64,000 bases of DNA from Haloactinospora alba (GTDB taxonomy: Bacteria > Actinomycetota > Actinomycetes > Streptosporangiales > Streptosporangiaceae), in contig NZ_VFQC01000001.1 of the NCBI RefSeq assembly GCF_006717075.1, forward strand, positions 2,837,501 to 2,901,500. Direction: 5' to 3'. Position numbers and translations under genes: made by a program. The notes under the pieces were generated by a model. It had not been told where the DNA came from. It did not search any database and was given only the letters and a program-made list of their open reading frames with translations. Positions 34,542 to 43,139 of this stretch are shown here, one piece after another (the stretch's first letter is position 1; each line of letters opens with the position of its first letter).

Positions 34542-35492
34542 CTATGGCGGGCCCTGCTGGTCTGGTCCATCTGAAGGCTGCTGGATGAGTGCTTCGGCGT
34601 CCTGTAGGGCCTGCACCAGGTTCTTGTCGCGACGAACCTGGCGGGCAAGCTCAATGGTTTCGCGACGTTCCGCTTGGGCGCGGGACTTCCACTCATCGGT
34701 CAGCACGTTGCCGACACCCAGCAGTACCCGCGGACCGAGGTCCCACAGCACGACGTTGACGGCTAGGCACGCGATGGCCAGTTCGTCGACGTCGGCCGCG
34801 ATCCAGGTCACGGTGGCGGGATCACGACCGTGGGCACGCATGGCTTGGGCAGCGGCGCGCAGCATCCCTCCGGTTCCGGCTGCTGGCTCGTGCACCGACT
34901 GGCCTTCCTGCGGACCGCCGAGCATGCGTGCCATGGTGTCGGTGACGCTCGCGGGAGTGTAGAACTTGCCATGGCTTTCCGCGGCTTTACGCCCCCGAAG
35001 CAGGGTCACGACCTTGCCCAACAGGTCGACCTCACGGCGCAGCTCGGCATCGCCGGTGAGATGGAACTGTCCCTGTTTCACCGCAGTGTCTGCGACCATC
35101 TTGGCCGCATCCAGCTCACAAGCGCGCACCGGGTGGTCGCCGTGCCAGGGCTTCATGAGCGGCCAGGCACGGTTGAGCAGGTCGGGCCGGGCGTTGAGGT
35201 AGATCGCCCACTGTGTGCGCATCAGCGCGGCGAATTGGTCGGGCTCCAGAGCAACCACCTCCTGGGCCGCTTCGTCGCGGTGCTGATGGTGCGGGGCCAA
35301 TATCGCCAGCACCGCGACGACGGAGACGGGAACCTCAAGCTCGCCATGCCCGTGGACGCGGTGCCAGGTATCGTCGACGGCCTCAGCTATGACAGTGGCG
35401 TGGTGGTCGGCATTTCCTGACGGCCGTGCGATGGCGATATTCCTCCGGTCTTGTTCCGAGGAGCCGTTCTCCTTTTTCTTCGATCCATCCAT
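34542..35492 (-). CDS. N-6 adenine DNA methylase-like protein, apparently without catalytic motif IV
   Basis: A 316-aa protein resembling HsdM-type enzymes. GKFYTPASVTDTMARMLGG and the SAM-binding motif I VHEPAAGTGGML are clear, followed by TWIAADVDELAIACLAVN. The expected NPPF/NPPY motif does not appear; the chain ends soon after GNVLTDEW in a charged helix. It may therefore bind SAM without methylating DNA. ATG at 35492 is preceded by GGTGG. No restriction subunit is adjacent. Such short proteins occur on actinomycete plasmids and ICEs. Confidence 0.75.
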   Translation of the reverse strand: MDGSKKKENGSSEQDRRNIAIARPSGNADHHATVIAEAVDDTWHRVHGHGELEVPVSVVAVLAILAPHHQHRDEAAQEVVALEPDQFAALMRTQWAIYLNARPDLLNRAWPLMKPWHGDHPVRACELDAAKMVADTAVKQGQFHLTGDAELRREVDLLGKVVTLLRGRKAAESHGKFYTPASVTDTMARMLGGPQEGQSVHEPAAGTGGMLRAAAQAMRAHGRDPATVTWIAADVDELAIACLAVNVVLWDLGPRVLLGVGNVLTDEWKSRAQAERRETIELARQVRRDKNLVQALQDAEALIQQPSDGPDQQGPP

Positions 35493-36012
35493 GATGACCA
35501 CCAATAAAATCGATTCACGCATACATGAAGATACGGGATGAGCATCGGAATTGACGCCACAGTTACTGATGGATGTCCGCGCCGAAACCCCTCACTGATT
35601 GCCAACGCAGGGGAAAGGGTCTGCCCCGTGGTTCAGTCTGTATACGCCACACCATGTGCGGCCTACTGCGCACCTACGAAGATGATTGGCACTGATGGGA
35701 TCGACATGCGGACTCCGAGGTAGCGCCGTCGTGCGTTAAACTGGTGGCGCTGGCATCCATCGATGGATGCCAGCGCCGATGCTCCACGAAGCGTCGGTGT
35801 TGGCGCCCGGCGGGTGTGTTGGCGACACTTCGGTGTTTCACTCGCCGGGTCTTTTTATATCTTTTTCTGATAATTTAACTCTTAATTCAAAGCATTCCAT
35901 AACCATTCATTACCTTATTTTTCTTTTTCTGCGAGTTTTTCTGTTATCTTGCTGACATTAAGCGGAGAAACAAAATCGCTCCGAGGTGACGGGAAATGAT
36001 GTTGGGATTCGC
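35493..36012. other. AT-rich intergenic region with structured elements
   Basis: No gene supported. A 32-bp palindrome and a terminator at 35746-35856 are annotated as a candidate RNA. The stretch 35850-36000 is strikingly AT-rich for this genome. Confidence 0.55.
35740..35857 (+). ncRNA. Candidate small structured RNA ending in an intrinsic terminator
   Basis: Three hairpins follow each other on the plus strand. The first is a perfect 32-bp palindrome (35746-35777, GGCGCTGGCATCCATC and its complement). The second is a small stem at 35777-35796 (CGATGCT with AGCGTCG, one wobble). The third is a terminator stem CCCGGCG/CGCCGGG (35806-35849) with an inner ACAC-TTCG-GTGT hairpin, followed by TTTTT. 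No open frame is attached. The 5' end is a guess; no promoter was proven. Confidence 0.45.
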
Positions 36013-36333
36013 CTAATCGGAACGGTTCACACATGGTCCACATATCCGAATCTCGTCGCCATCCAGGAGATTGCCGCAGTGTTGGCAGCCGTCGTGCGTG
36101 GCGAGGTCCTCATCGAAACGATCGCTGGCATCGGCCATGAGTTCTCCGGCGTCGACGCCTGCGGCCTCGCACAGGTGCAGTAGATCCGTCAACAGTTCTG
36201 TAGCGGCATCGGCGACGGCGTCAGTGCTGGTAGCGAGTTCGACGAGGTCGGTATGGAGTGTGTGGGAACGGTAGTGGGCCAAAGTGGCGATAGCCCGAAG
36301 TCCTTGGGCCTGGTTTCCAGAGCGCAGGAACAT
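36013..36333 (-). CDS. Small hypothetical protein with a C-terminal zinc ribbon
   Basis: A 106-aa protein. The N-terminal two thirds are helical, and the C-terminus has CQHCGNLLDGDEIRICGPC, a four-cysteine zinc ribbon. GGAGG lies about nine bases before ATG; the preceding GTG is also possible. First of three minus-strand orphan genes in reading from the left. Function unknown. Confidence 0.65.
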   Translation of the reverse strand: MFLRSGNQAQGLRAIATLAHYRSHTLHTDLVELATSTDAVADAATELLTDLLHLCEAAGVDAGELMADASDRFDEDLATHDGCQHCGNLLDGDEIRICGPCVNRSD

Positions 36334-36380
36334 CACAGGATCCCTCCTTCATCGGTGAGGGGTTGGCGAGAGATCTGGGT

Positions 36381-36713
36381 TTAGTTGTCGGCGTGTTCAA
36401 CGCTGATGCGCCCGGCGTGCAGACTCCAGCCGTTGAAGGTTGAGGGGGAGTCACTCATTACTGCCTCTAAGCGGGCCGCAAGGATGTCGACAGCCTGGGC
36501 ACCGGAGGTGGCCAGGCATCGCGCCTCGATAAGCGCAGCGCCGTCGTATGGGGTGATCTCATATCCCAGGAGCGGAAGCGGCCCATCAGACTGGGCGCTC
36601 AGTGGCGCGAGCGCCACGTACAGCGACGCATACACGCCAGCGGAATCCATGTGGGTGACGGTGGAGGTCTCCTCGATTGTCTGGGCGAAGATCTCGATGA
36701 AGAGCACAGCCAT
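36381..36713 (-). CDS. Small hypothetical protein
   Basis: A 110-aa acidic protein (MAVLFIEIFAQTIEETS) with no known motif. GAGGAGAG lies six bases before ATG, which is why I reject the longer frame. It sits between two other orphan genes of similar style on the same strand and probably shares their transcript. Confidence 0.6.
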   Translation of the reverse strand: MAVLFIEIFAQTIEETSTVTHMDSAGVYASLYVALAPLSAQSDGPLPLLGYEITPYDGAALIEARCLATSGAQAVDILAARLEAVMSDSPSTFNGWSLHAGRISVEHADN

Positions 36714-36880
36714 CGTGTTCTCTCCTCGGTCGGTATCACCGGCGGGCGGCGCGATCCGAGCCCGGGTGGGTGATTGTTTCTTCCGTGGCGTCGGTGCTGG
36801 GACCGGACGATTTCCGCAGATGGCGTGGTCAAGGAGGGTGCGGGCCGGGAAGCCGGTCCCGGCCCGCACAGCGGGGATCG

Positions 36881-37399
36881 CTAGGCGGCGTCGGTGTGCC
36901 GCAGGACCGCAGGAGGAGGGCCCAGCAGATAGGTTCCGGGGTGTAGCGCGGTCGTCTCCATATGGGACATGGGTTCGCCTGTATAGGGCACATGCATCAC
37001 GAGACGGCCGGCCAGCTCACTGTCGGCATCAGCGGGAACGCGGCGAATCGTCAGGGCGAAAGCTCCGCGCGGGTCCCCCACGGAAAGAGTCACGGTAACC
37101 GAATCTTGTTCGGTGTCGGTAGTAATGCCAGCGCCGTTGCACCATGACAGCGCAATCCGCTGCGGATCGTGGGTCCCATTGGCGAAGTCGGGGTCGCTGT
37201 CGTCGGTGGGTTCGAATTCGGGGCAGCACGCGCCCCAGCGATCGGTTTCGAAACCGCGCGGAGTTTCGCTTAGCTTCTCGCCGCACGCGCGGCACCGGTA
37301 CTCAGTCGCGCAGGCGTCGGGGTCAATCTCCATACGAACCGAGACGTCTTCGTCCAAGACGGTAACCGGTTCGCCGTCTACGGTCAGACCAGCAAACAT
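36881..37399 (-). CDS. Hypothetical protein with cysteine pairs
   Basis: A 172-aa protein with CRACGEKLSETPRGFETDRWGACC, a possible zinc site at about residues 37-60. The C-terminal half is beta-rich (ALTIRRVPAD, GTYLLGPPP). GGGGAG lies seven bases before ATG (MFAGLTVDG). Its GTYLLGP ending is loosely like GTYLVAF in the next gene, which hints at related folds. Function unknown. Confidence 0.6.
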   Translation of the reverse strand: MFAGLTVDGEPVTVLDEDVSVRMEIDPDACATEYRCRACGEKLSETPRGFETDRWGACCPEFEPTDDSDPDFANGTHDPQRIALSWCNGAGITTDTEQDSVTVTLSVGDPRGAFALTIRRVPADADSELAGRLVMHVPYTGEPMSHMETTALHPGTYLLGPPPAVLRHTDAA

Positions 37400-37502
37400 G
37401 ACACAGCTCCCCACAGCACACAGCAGGAACAGACAGATCGTCGAAGGGGGGAAGCGGGTCACCCCGCAATCGGAGAGAGGGTGACCCGCCGCTCAACAGT
37501 GG

Positions 37503-38300
37503 TTAGAAGACGAGGAAACCCACACGGCCGGTGGCACAGTTCGGGCATGCAATGGTGGAGCCGTCGTGGTCGTCAGCGTCGTCGAACTCGAACCCCTCAA
37601 CATCGTTGCCGTACTCAGGCTGGAAGTGCCAAGAACCGGACTCAGCGAACCAGCGTCCAGCGCACGCGTCACAACCGGCCAGGCAACTAGAGGCAAGGAA
37701 CCCTTCGTGTTCGACGACCCAATAGAACAGGACATCATCAGCGATGCCCGGTTCACCCTCGTCTGCCGTGTCGAGTCCGGTCGCACCGACATACGACAGG
37801 GCGAAATCGCCAACGAACGCCACCAGGTAGGTTCCGGTCTCTATCACGTCGGTTCGGTCAGTGATCGACCAGTGGTCGGCATAGTCCAGGATGGAACCAG
37901 ACCAGCGGTAATGCACTGTGACCAGTGAGAACGGACGCGCAACGCGCACCACAGTCAGTACGCGCCCCTTATCGAGGTAGGACGTTCCCGTCGTTTCGGA
38001 ATAGACGTCGTAGGTTTCGATGAATCCGACGTCTTCCAGCTTGCGCAGAACTCCCGATTCGTGGCGCTCGGAAACTTCGGGCCACTCGTCGTCACGTGGC
38101 GGCCCGGGGCGGAAGTCCTCACGATCCACGCGCGCAAAAGGCGCAACAGCAAAAGCGGCGTCTTGCATGCTTGCTGTTTTCAGGGCTTCACTCAACCGCG
38201 CGCCACGCTCAACATCGCCCGAGTCCAGAACCTCGTTAACCGTGTCACGCGCGGAAACGGACAATGAGAAGCGCGAAACATCAACATCCATGACTGTCAT
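37503..38300 (-). CDS. Hypothetical protein with C-terminal zinc ribbon
   Basis: A 265-aa protein (MTVMDVDVSRFSLS). The C-terminal part has CLAGCDACAGRWFAESGSW and CPNCATGRVGF, likely zinc-binding knuckles. The middle is beta-rich with GTYLVAFVGDFALSYVG. GGAG lies nine bases before ATG. It would be the first gene of the minus-strand orphan group. I do not recognise the family. Confidence 0.6.
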   Translation of the reverse strand: MTVMDVDVSRFSLSVSARDTVNEVLDSGDVERGARLSEALKTASMQDAAFAVAPFARVDREDFRPGPPRDDEWPEVSERHESGVLRKLEDVGFIETYDVYSETTGTSYLDKGRVLTVVRVARPFSLVTVHYRWSGSILDYADHWSITDRTDVIETGTYLVAFVGDFALSYVGATGLDTADEGEPGIADDVLFYWVVEHEGFLASSCLAGCDACAGRWFAESGSWHFQPEYGNDVEGFEFDDADDHDGSTIACPNCATGRVGFLVF

Positions 38301-39146
38301 GAAAAACAGCTCCACAAAACGGTGTTGGCTACCAAGTCAGAGTTTGGGGTTGGCGTCCCGTTCCCTGACACTCCCTATTTTAGTTTGCCACACATAAAAG
38401 ACAAGGGCCATGGATTGATTTCTTTGGATAAATTTTGGGGGCGCCACAAACACGAAAACGTTCATCCAAAGCGAACCACAAGCCACAGGGATCCATAAAC
38501 ACCACCTACACTGACAAACAAGGCCATAATTCTATAAACCAAAAGAACGATCAGCGAAAAATAGAATTGCCACTACAGAACATTGCTACTTCCAATTTCT
38601 TGCATCGCCAATACCTCTCATCCGCATACCGTCCGTGCGCCCTCAACAATTTTCCAGGGTGCCTACGGCACCTGTCCGGGGCAGGACTGGGGGATTCTAT
38701 ACATAGGGTGACCTGCTCCTTCTTATGTGCAACCCTCCCCCAGTCGGCCTGGTGGAGGGTGCAGTGGAGGGCAAGAGGACCCCATGACGGAAAGACGAAA
38801 GCGCATAAAAATCCGACGCAAGAAAGCAAAACGCCATGTCTATTCACCAGACCGCCACCCAAAGGGGCGGGGGTAGGATCAGATCCGAGTCGAGGCCGGT
38901 GGTGGAAACTGAGAATCTACTCCCACGCGAGAATCAATGAGAAAAATTTCCACTTCCCCGAATTCTGGAGTTCGATCTCATCAACAAGGCCAACGAAGCT
39001 CGGCTGGCACATTCCGCTTCGCGAGTCTTGCGAACTGTCGCTTCGCCCCTGCACCGACATACGGATTCACCGGTTTCCCGTCGAGGGTTACAGTAGCTGA
39101 CAGCACCGGGATATGTGCCGTTTCGAAATGTCGGGGAGAGGAAAGT
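38301..39146. other. 846-base, AT-richer boundary region
   Basis: The boundary between the mobile region and the Tad locus. A 221-codon plus-strand frame here has implausible composition and no ribosome site. One micro-ORF at 38784 is noted separately. I see no repeat or att site that would fix the element boundary. Confidence 0.5.
38784..38876 (+). CDS. Candidate 30-aa very basic micro-protein
   Basis: ATG opens a 30-codon frame, MTERRKRIKIRRKKAKRHVY and ten more residues, with GAGG about five bases upstream. Seventeen of the 30 residues are Arg, Lys or His. It could bind nucleic acid, or the frame may be chance in an AT-richer stretch. Confidence 0.3.
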   Translation: MTERRKRIKIRRKKAKRHVYSPDRHPKGRG

Positions 39147-41717
39147 TCAGTTGCTTCGTTTCGCCTCGGCTACGAGCTCGCTCACATGGGGACTGGGGTC
39201 GGTGTCGATGCGGCGCAGTTCCCCGACACAACGCTGGTAGGCGGCGTGGGCCTCCTGGTTCTCCCCGCGGGTGAGGTGGTGCCGAATCAGCTCCTGGTGT
39301 GTGTCCTCGTTGGTGGGATCGAGCTCGACCGCGCGCTGCAGGATCGAAACCGCTTCATGGGGATGGGCCCCAGCGAGCTGGGTTGCGTGGTGACGCAGGG
39401 TCCGGACCAGACGTTGCTGCAGGCGGATGCGGGTGGGTTCGATCCAGGGATAGTCGGCCTGGGCGGCGAGGTCACCGGTGTACAGCGCAAGGACAGACTG
39501 CACGTGGGAATGACGTTGCTCCTGGTGATCGGCATTTTCCGCGGCCTCCAGCGCTGCGGTGAATTCCCACAGGTCGACCTCGACCAGTGTCGGTTCGAGA
39601 ACGTAGGTATCACCGACACGAGTGATGATGGTCGGCGCGTCCTGGCCCTGGCTGGGGCGTAACAGGTGGCGCAGGCTGCTGACGGCGTCGTGGAAGCGGT
39701 GGGTCACACGACGCGGGTCCTGCTGGGGCCACATGTCCTCGATCGCGTGGTCACGGCGTATCCCGTCCGGGTGGACGGCGAGGTAGGCGGCGACTTCGTA
39801 GGCGCTGTTGCGCCGTACGTCCACTCGTGTGCCGTCCACCGTGATGTGGACCCGCCCCAACAGGTGCAGGCGCACCGGCGGTTGTGTCGTCTTCTGTTCG
39901 GCGCGCTCGGCCGCCTTGGCAGTGTGTGGTTTCTTCTCCTCCTCGCCAGCCGTGGTGGTGTGTTCCGGCGTTGGTTCGTGCTCGGAGGAAGCGGGAGAGG
40001 CGACCGTGGACTGGTCGTGGAGCAGGTGTGTCAGGTCCGGAACAGCGCAGGTGGGCCAACGTGCGCCGTGTAGGTGGGGCCGGGGCGGCGCGGTCTCGGT
40101 GATCGTGCCGTGGTCCTCAAGGGTCAGGGTTTCGCCCGGCGGCCAGCTCTCCAGTAGTAGGGCTGTGATGTCCAGGTCGGTTGTGGACAGGAGCAGAGCT
40201 GCCAGGTCTTCTTCGTGATCGGGATGTGGTGTTGCGACGAGAACCACCGGAGGAAGCGTTCCGACTCTGCCGGACCTGCGCAGCTCGGCCACTGTGTCCA
40301 CCCCGGCCTCACGAAGCTGGTGCTGGCGTTCCACCGAGTAGGTGTGCAGCAGGTTCATCGCCGCAGGTAGCGAGTCGAGTACCTCGATGGTGGGAACCTG
40401 GAGCTGGGTGAGTAACGTGCGTCCTTCCTCGCCGAGGAGCATGGGGACGTCCTGGCTACACAGGAGAACGTGGACCTCGGCACGAGCGGGAGCTGTGTGT
40501 TGGAGGGCGGCGGCGATCAGAGCGCGTGCGGAACCGTGGGCGCCGGCCCCGGTGACCCCCAGCCCGGGGGACCGCGTTAGCTCGAGTGCCAGTTGACCGT
40601 CGAAGCGGAGTGGACCTTCATCCGCGGGTTCGGAAACCTCGGGGGTCTGGGGGTTGTGGGGCGACTCGTCTGTGCGGACTGGAGGTCCTGCCGCGCTGGC
40701 CGCCGAGGGCTCGTTCTGTCGTGATGGTGCCTGGTTTCGGAGACGGCGGCGTGCGGCCAGCGCGTAGCCGCCGACCGCGCCTGAGGCTGCGGCTGCGGCT
40801 GCGGTCAGGCTGAGTGTGGCTCCGGAAGGCAGCAGTAGGACCACCGCCTGTTGTTCCTCGTCGCCCGGGTCGGTGGACTCAGGCTCGGGTTCCGGCGTGG
40901 GTGCGGGGGAGGTGTCTTCGTCGGCGGAGGGCGGCGGTGCGGGGGTGATGGCATAGGAGATGTCCACGCGACGTTGGCTCGCCGCGTCGCTGTCGGGAAG
41001 CGGGTCTTCCTCGCCCTTACCCCGGGTTTGGATGGTGGGCGCGTTCTTACCGAGTTGGGAACGCAGATGACTGGCGACCGCTTCGGCGCGGCGGTGGGAC
41101 AGTTCCCGGTTGTAGGCGGCATCGCCTGCGGTGTCGGTGTGGCCGGTGACCACTACAGGTTCGTCGGCTGTACCGTGCTCGGCTATCAGGTTGATCGTGG
41201 GCACAAGGTCGGTCTCCATTCGCTGGGTGAGGGCGGCGTCGTCGTAGCCGAACCCACTCAGGGTGCGGCTACGGGCGATGTCCCCACCCGCTTGTGCCTC
41301 GTTGCGTTCCGATACGGCCGTGCCTCCATCGGAGGAAGTCTCCTGGCCTGGGGCTGCGGGGGCCGGTGGTGCGGCGGCGTGGGCGGCCGGGGTCGCCAGG
41401 GTGGCACCGAGCGCTGTGGCTGCCACGACCTGTAGCGGCCCCAGTGGGCGTGTCCGGGGTGGCCCTCCGCGTAGCCAGGCGAGAACCTCGAGAGCTGCGG
41501 CAAGCAGGTACGTTCCCCACACCACCCACAGCGCTGTTATGAGCAGGGCGGTGGGAATCCCCGGCGGCAACCGGCCGCTGTGCGCGTACACCTGGATCGT
41601 GGTCCAGGACAGGTCCAGATTGGGCCAGCTCATCACGTTGATGAGCAGGTAGGGGGTTCCGGCCAGTAGCGCGATGCTGGTCGCCAGCGCTGCGAGTTGG
41701 CGAAGACGGTGGAGCAT
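39147..41717 (-). CDS. Membrane-anchored OmpA-domain / BTAD (SARP-type) regulator
   Basis: An 856-aa fusion. Two membrane segments lie at about residues 8-28 and 55-75. An OmpA-like domain follows at about 150-265 (VVVTGHTDTAGDAAYNRELSHRRAEAV), then an acidic Pro/Glu linker and a third membrane segment near 300-325. The cytosolic part ends in an OmpR-type winged helix (RLHLLGRVHITVDG) and a bacterial transcriptional activation domain with TPR-like helices from about 610 to the end (VDLWEFTAALEAAE, AVELDPTNEDTHQELIRHHL). This suggests peptidoglycan sensing tied to transcription. It is last in the Tad operon, just after a TadE-like gene. Confidence 0.85.
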   Translation of the reverse strand: MLHRLRQLAALATSIALLAGTPYLLINVMSWPNLDLSWTTIQVYAHSGRLPPGIPTALLITALWVVWGTYLLAAALEVLAWLRGGPPRTRPLGPLQVVAATALGATLATPAAHAAAPPAPAAPGQETSSDGGTAVSERNEAQAGGDIARSRTLSGFGYDDAALTQRMETDLVPTINLIAEHGTADEPVVVTGHTDTAGDAAYNRELSHRRAEAVASHLRSQLGKNAPTIQTRGKGEEDPLPDSDAASQRRVDISYAITPAPPPSADEDTSPAPTPEPEPESTDPGDEEQQAVVLLLPSGATLSLTAAAAAASGAVGGYALAARRRLRNQAPSRQNEPSAASAAGPPVRTDESPHNPQTPEVSEPADEGPLRFDGQLALELTRSPGLGVTGAGAHGSARALIAAALQHTAPARAEVHVLLCSQDVPMLLGEEGRTLLTQLQVPTIEVLDSLPAAMNLLHTYSVERQHQLREAGVDTVAELRRSGRVGTLPPVVLVATPHPDHEEDLAALLLSTTDLDITALLLESWPPGETLTLEDHGTITETAPPRPHLHGARWPTCAVPDLTHLLHDQSTVASPASSEHEPTPEHTTTAGEEEKKPHTAKAAERAEQKTTQPPVRLHLLGRVHITVDGTRVDVRRNSAYEVAAYLAVHPDGIRRDHAIEDMWPQQDPRRVTHRFHDAVSSLRHLLRPSQGQDAPTIITRVGDTYVLEPTLVEVDLWEFTAALEAAENADHQEQRHSHVQSVLALYTGDLAAQADYPWIEPTRIRLQQRLVRTLRHHATQLAGAHPHEAVSILQRAVELDPTNEDTHQELIRHHLTRGENQEAHAAYQRCVGELRRIDTDPSPHVSELVAEAKRSN

Positions 41718-41729
41718 GGCGGCCTCGGA

Positions 41730-42137
41730 TCAGTCGGCGGTGGTGTGCGGACTGGCGCTGGCACTGGCTTCCAGCGTGCGTGTTCCGACCGGCACCAGCG
41801 TGAACGTGTGGGTGGTGCGGGCGGTGACCGTGACGGTGTCGCCCTCTACACGAGCGGTTCCGTTCGCGTCGGCCTGCTCGAGGAACGCCTGTGCGGTGTG
41901 TCGGGCGTCTCTGGGGGCGAGGGTGCTGTCCTCGCCGGCTCGGTAGGCGGCCAGGTCGAGCTGTTGCGCGCCGGCGCGGGCGGCTTCCTGAGCCAGGAAC
42001 AGAGCACTGCTGCGGGCCGCCAGCGCCTGTCCCCCCTCATAGACCAGCGCGAACAACAGCGCCAGCTCGGCGGTGACAGTGACGGCGAACGCTGTGACCT
42101 GTCCCTGCTCGCTTCGGTTGGAGTGGCTGCGTCTCAT
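41730..42137 (-). CDS. TadE/TadG-like pilus assembly protein
   Basis: A 135-aa protein with one N-terminal hydrophobic helix preceded by EQGQVTAFAVTVTAELALLFALV, the pattern of pseudopilins of Tad systems. The rest is extracellular and Thr/Val-rich. It overlaps the previous gene (ATGA) and ends 13 bases before the OmpA-BTAD gene. Confidence 0.75.
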   Translation of the reverse strand: MRRSHSNRSEQGQVTAFAVTVTAELALLFALVYEGGQALAARSSALFLAQEAARAGAQQLDLAAYRAGEDSTLAPRDARHTAQAFLEQADANGTARVEGDTVTVTARTTHTFTLVPVGTRTLEASASASPHTTAD

Positions 42138-42553
42138 GGGTTTTCCCGGTAGGTGTCGACGACTGCGGTGGCCTGCCCTTGGGCGGCGTAGGTGCCGGGG
42201 ACGGCAAGCTCGGAGAGGTCGGCCAGGTCGGCGTGGCAGGTGACCGAGACCCTTACCTGTGCTCCGGGGCGAAGGCCGTCCGTGGCGACGTCGAGGTCAT
42301 GGCGTCGGCATGCCAGATCGTGCGTACGCATGGCGTTCGCCGCCGCGTTCTCGGCGGCGGTGTGTGCCGCCTGCGGACTGCGTTCCAGAGAAGCCGCTCG
42401 GGCTGCGGCGTGGGCTGCGGCATCAGTACCCGACTGGGCAGCCACCACGCGCAGGGCCAGTACCACCAACAACACCAACGCGAGGAACAGCGGGGTGAGC
42501 AGGCTGAGTTCCACCGCGGCACCGCCGTGCTCGTGGGGACCTTTCGTGCTCAT
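42134..42553 (-). CDS. TadE-like pseudopilin
   Basis: A 139-aa protein with EHGGAAVELSLLTPLFLALVL at residues 8-28, the G-x-x-x-E-x prepilin-like start of TadE. An extracellular domain with one cysteine pair follows. ATG overlaps the upstream stop, and its stop overlaps the next ATG. Confidence 0.8.
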   Translation of the reverse strand: MSTKGPHEHGGAAVELSLLTPLFLALVLLVVLALRVVAAQSGTDAAAHAAARAASLERSPQAAHTAAENAAANAMRTHDLACRRHDLDVATDGLRPGAQVRVSVTCHADLADLSELAVPGTYAAQGQATAVVDTYRENP

Positions 42554-42948
42554 GGTCCGGCTCCTGCTTCGGGTATGCGTTCCACTGGCGCGGAGAGCTC
42601 GTGGGTCACCGGCCAGGACGTCCCGGGGACAAGGCTGGGAACACGTGCCTCCACCCGGATTTGGGCGGTGGTGGTGCTGCGTTGTGTCGTGACGGCGAGG
42701 TCGGTGAGGAGTTTCCCGGAGAGCTGTTCGGCGGCCTGTTCGGCCTGGGCCTGTCCGCTGCGTTCGCTGGCATCCGCAGCGCGGGTGGCGGCCAGCCCGT
42801 GGGTGGCGATGGTTTCGGCGACCTGGTGGCCATGGGCCCACACGGCGATCTGTGCCACCGTCATCAGCAGCAGGAGTAGCAGCGGTGCAGCGATCGCTAC
42901 CTCTGTGCTGCCGCGGTCGTTGCGGATCCTGCGGGCGGGGAGAGCCAT
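42550..42948 (-). CDS. TadE-like pseudopilin
   Basis: A 132-aa protein with RGSTEVAIAAPLLLLLLMTVAQIAVW at the N-terminus, the TadE transmembrane segment with the conserved Glu. It lies between the Flp pilin and another TadE-like gene, in a chain of four-base overlaps. Confidence 0.8.
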   Translation of the reverse strand: MALPARRIRNDRGSTEVAIAAPLLLLLLMTVAQIAVWAHGHQVAETIATHGLAATRAADASERSGQAQAEQAAEQLSGKLLTDLAVTTQRSTTTAQIRVEARVPSLVPGTSWPVTHELSAPVERIPEAGAGP

Positions 42949-42952
42949 GGGG

Positions 42953-43120
42953 CTACTCCAGGGTGATCTCGTCGACCCGTTCCATCACCGCGTCGGAGAT
43001 CACCGCGACCGCGCCCACGGCTAGGAGCGCCAGGAGTGCGGTCACCACGACGGCTTCGGTGGAATAGCCGCCGTCAGTCCGGAGGTGGGGGGTGAATAAG
43101 GCGGCGACACGACGCATCAT
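42953..43120 (-). CDS. Flp-type major pilin
   Basis: A 55-aa prepilin (MMRRVAALFTPHLRTDGG, then YSTEAVVVTALLALLAVG). The glycine before YSTE and the Glu at position +4 match Flp prepilin processing, and a single hydrophobic helix follows. GGGAG lies about seven bases before ATG. It sits between TadC and the TadE-like genes, where a fibre subunit is expected. Confidence 0.78.
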   Translation of the reverse strand: MMRRVAALFTPHLRTDGGYSTEAVVVTALLALLAVGAVAVISDAVMERVDEITLE

Positions 43121-43139
43121 GGGCGTTCTCCCTTCGTTG

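Noticed and set aside
38435-39100. A 221-codon plus-strand frame in the boundary region
   Set aside because: Mixed composition, no ribosome site, no domain; the region is AT-richer and looks non-coding.
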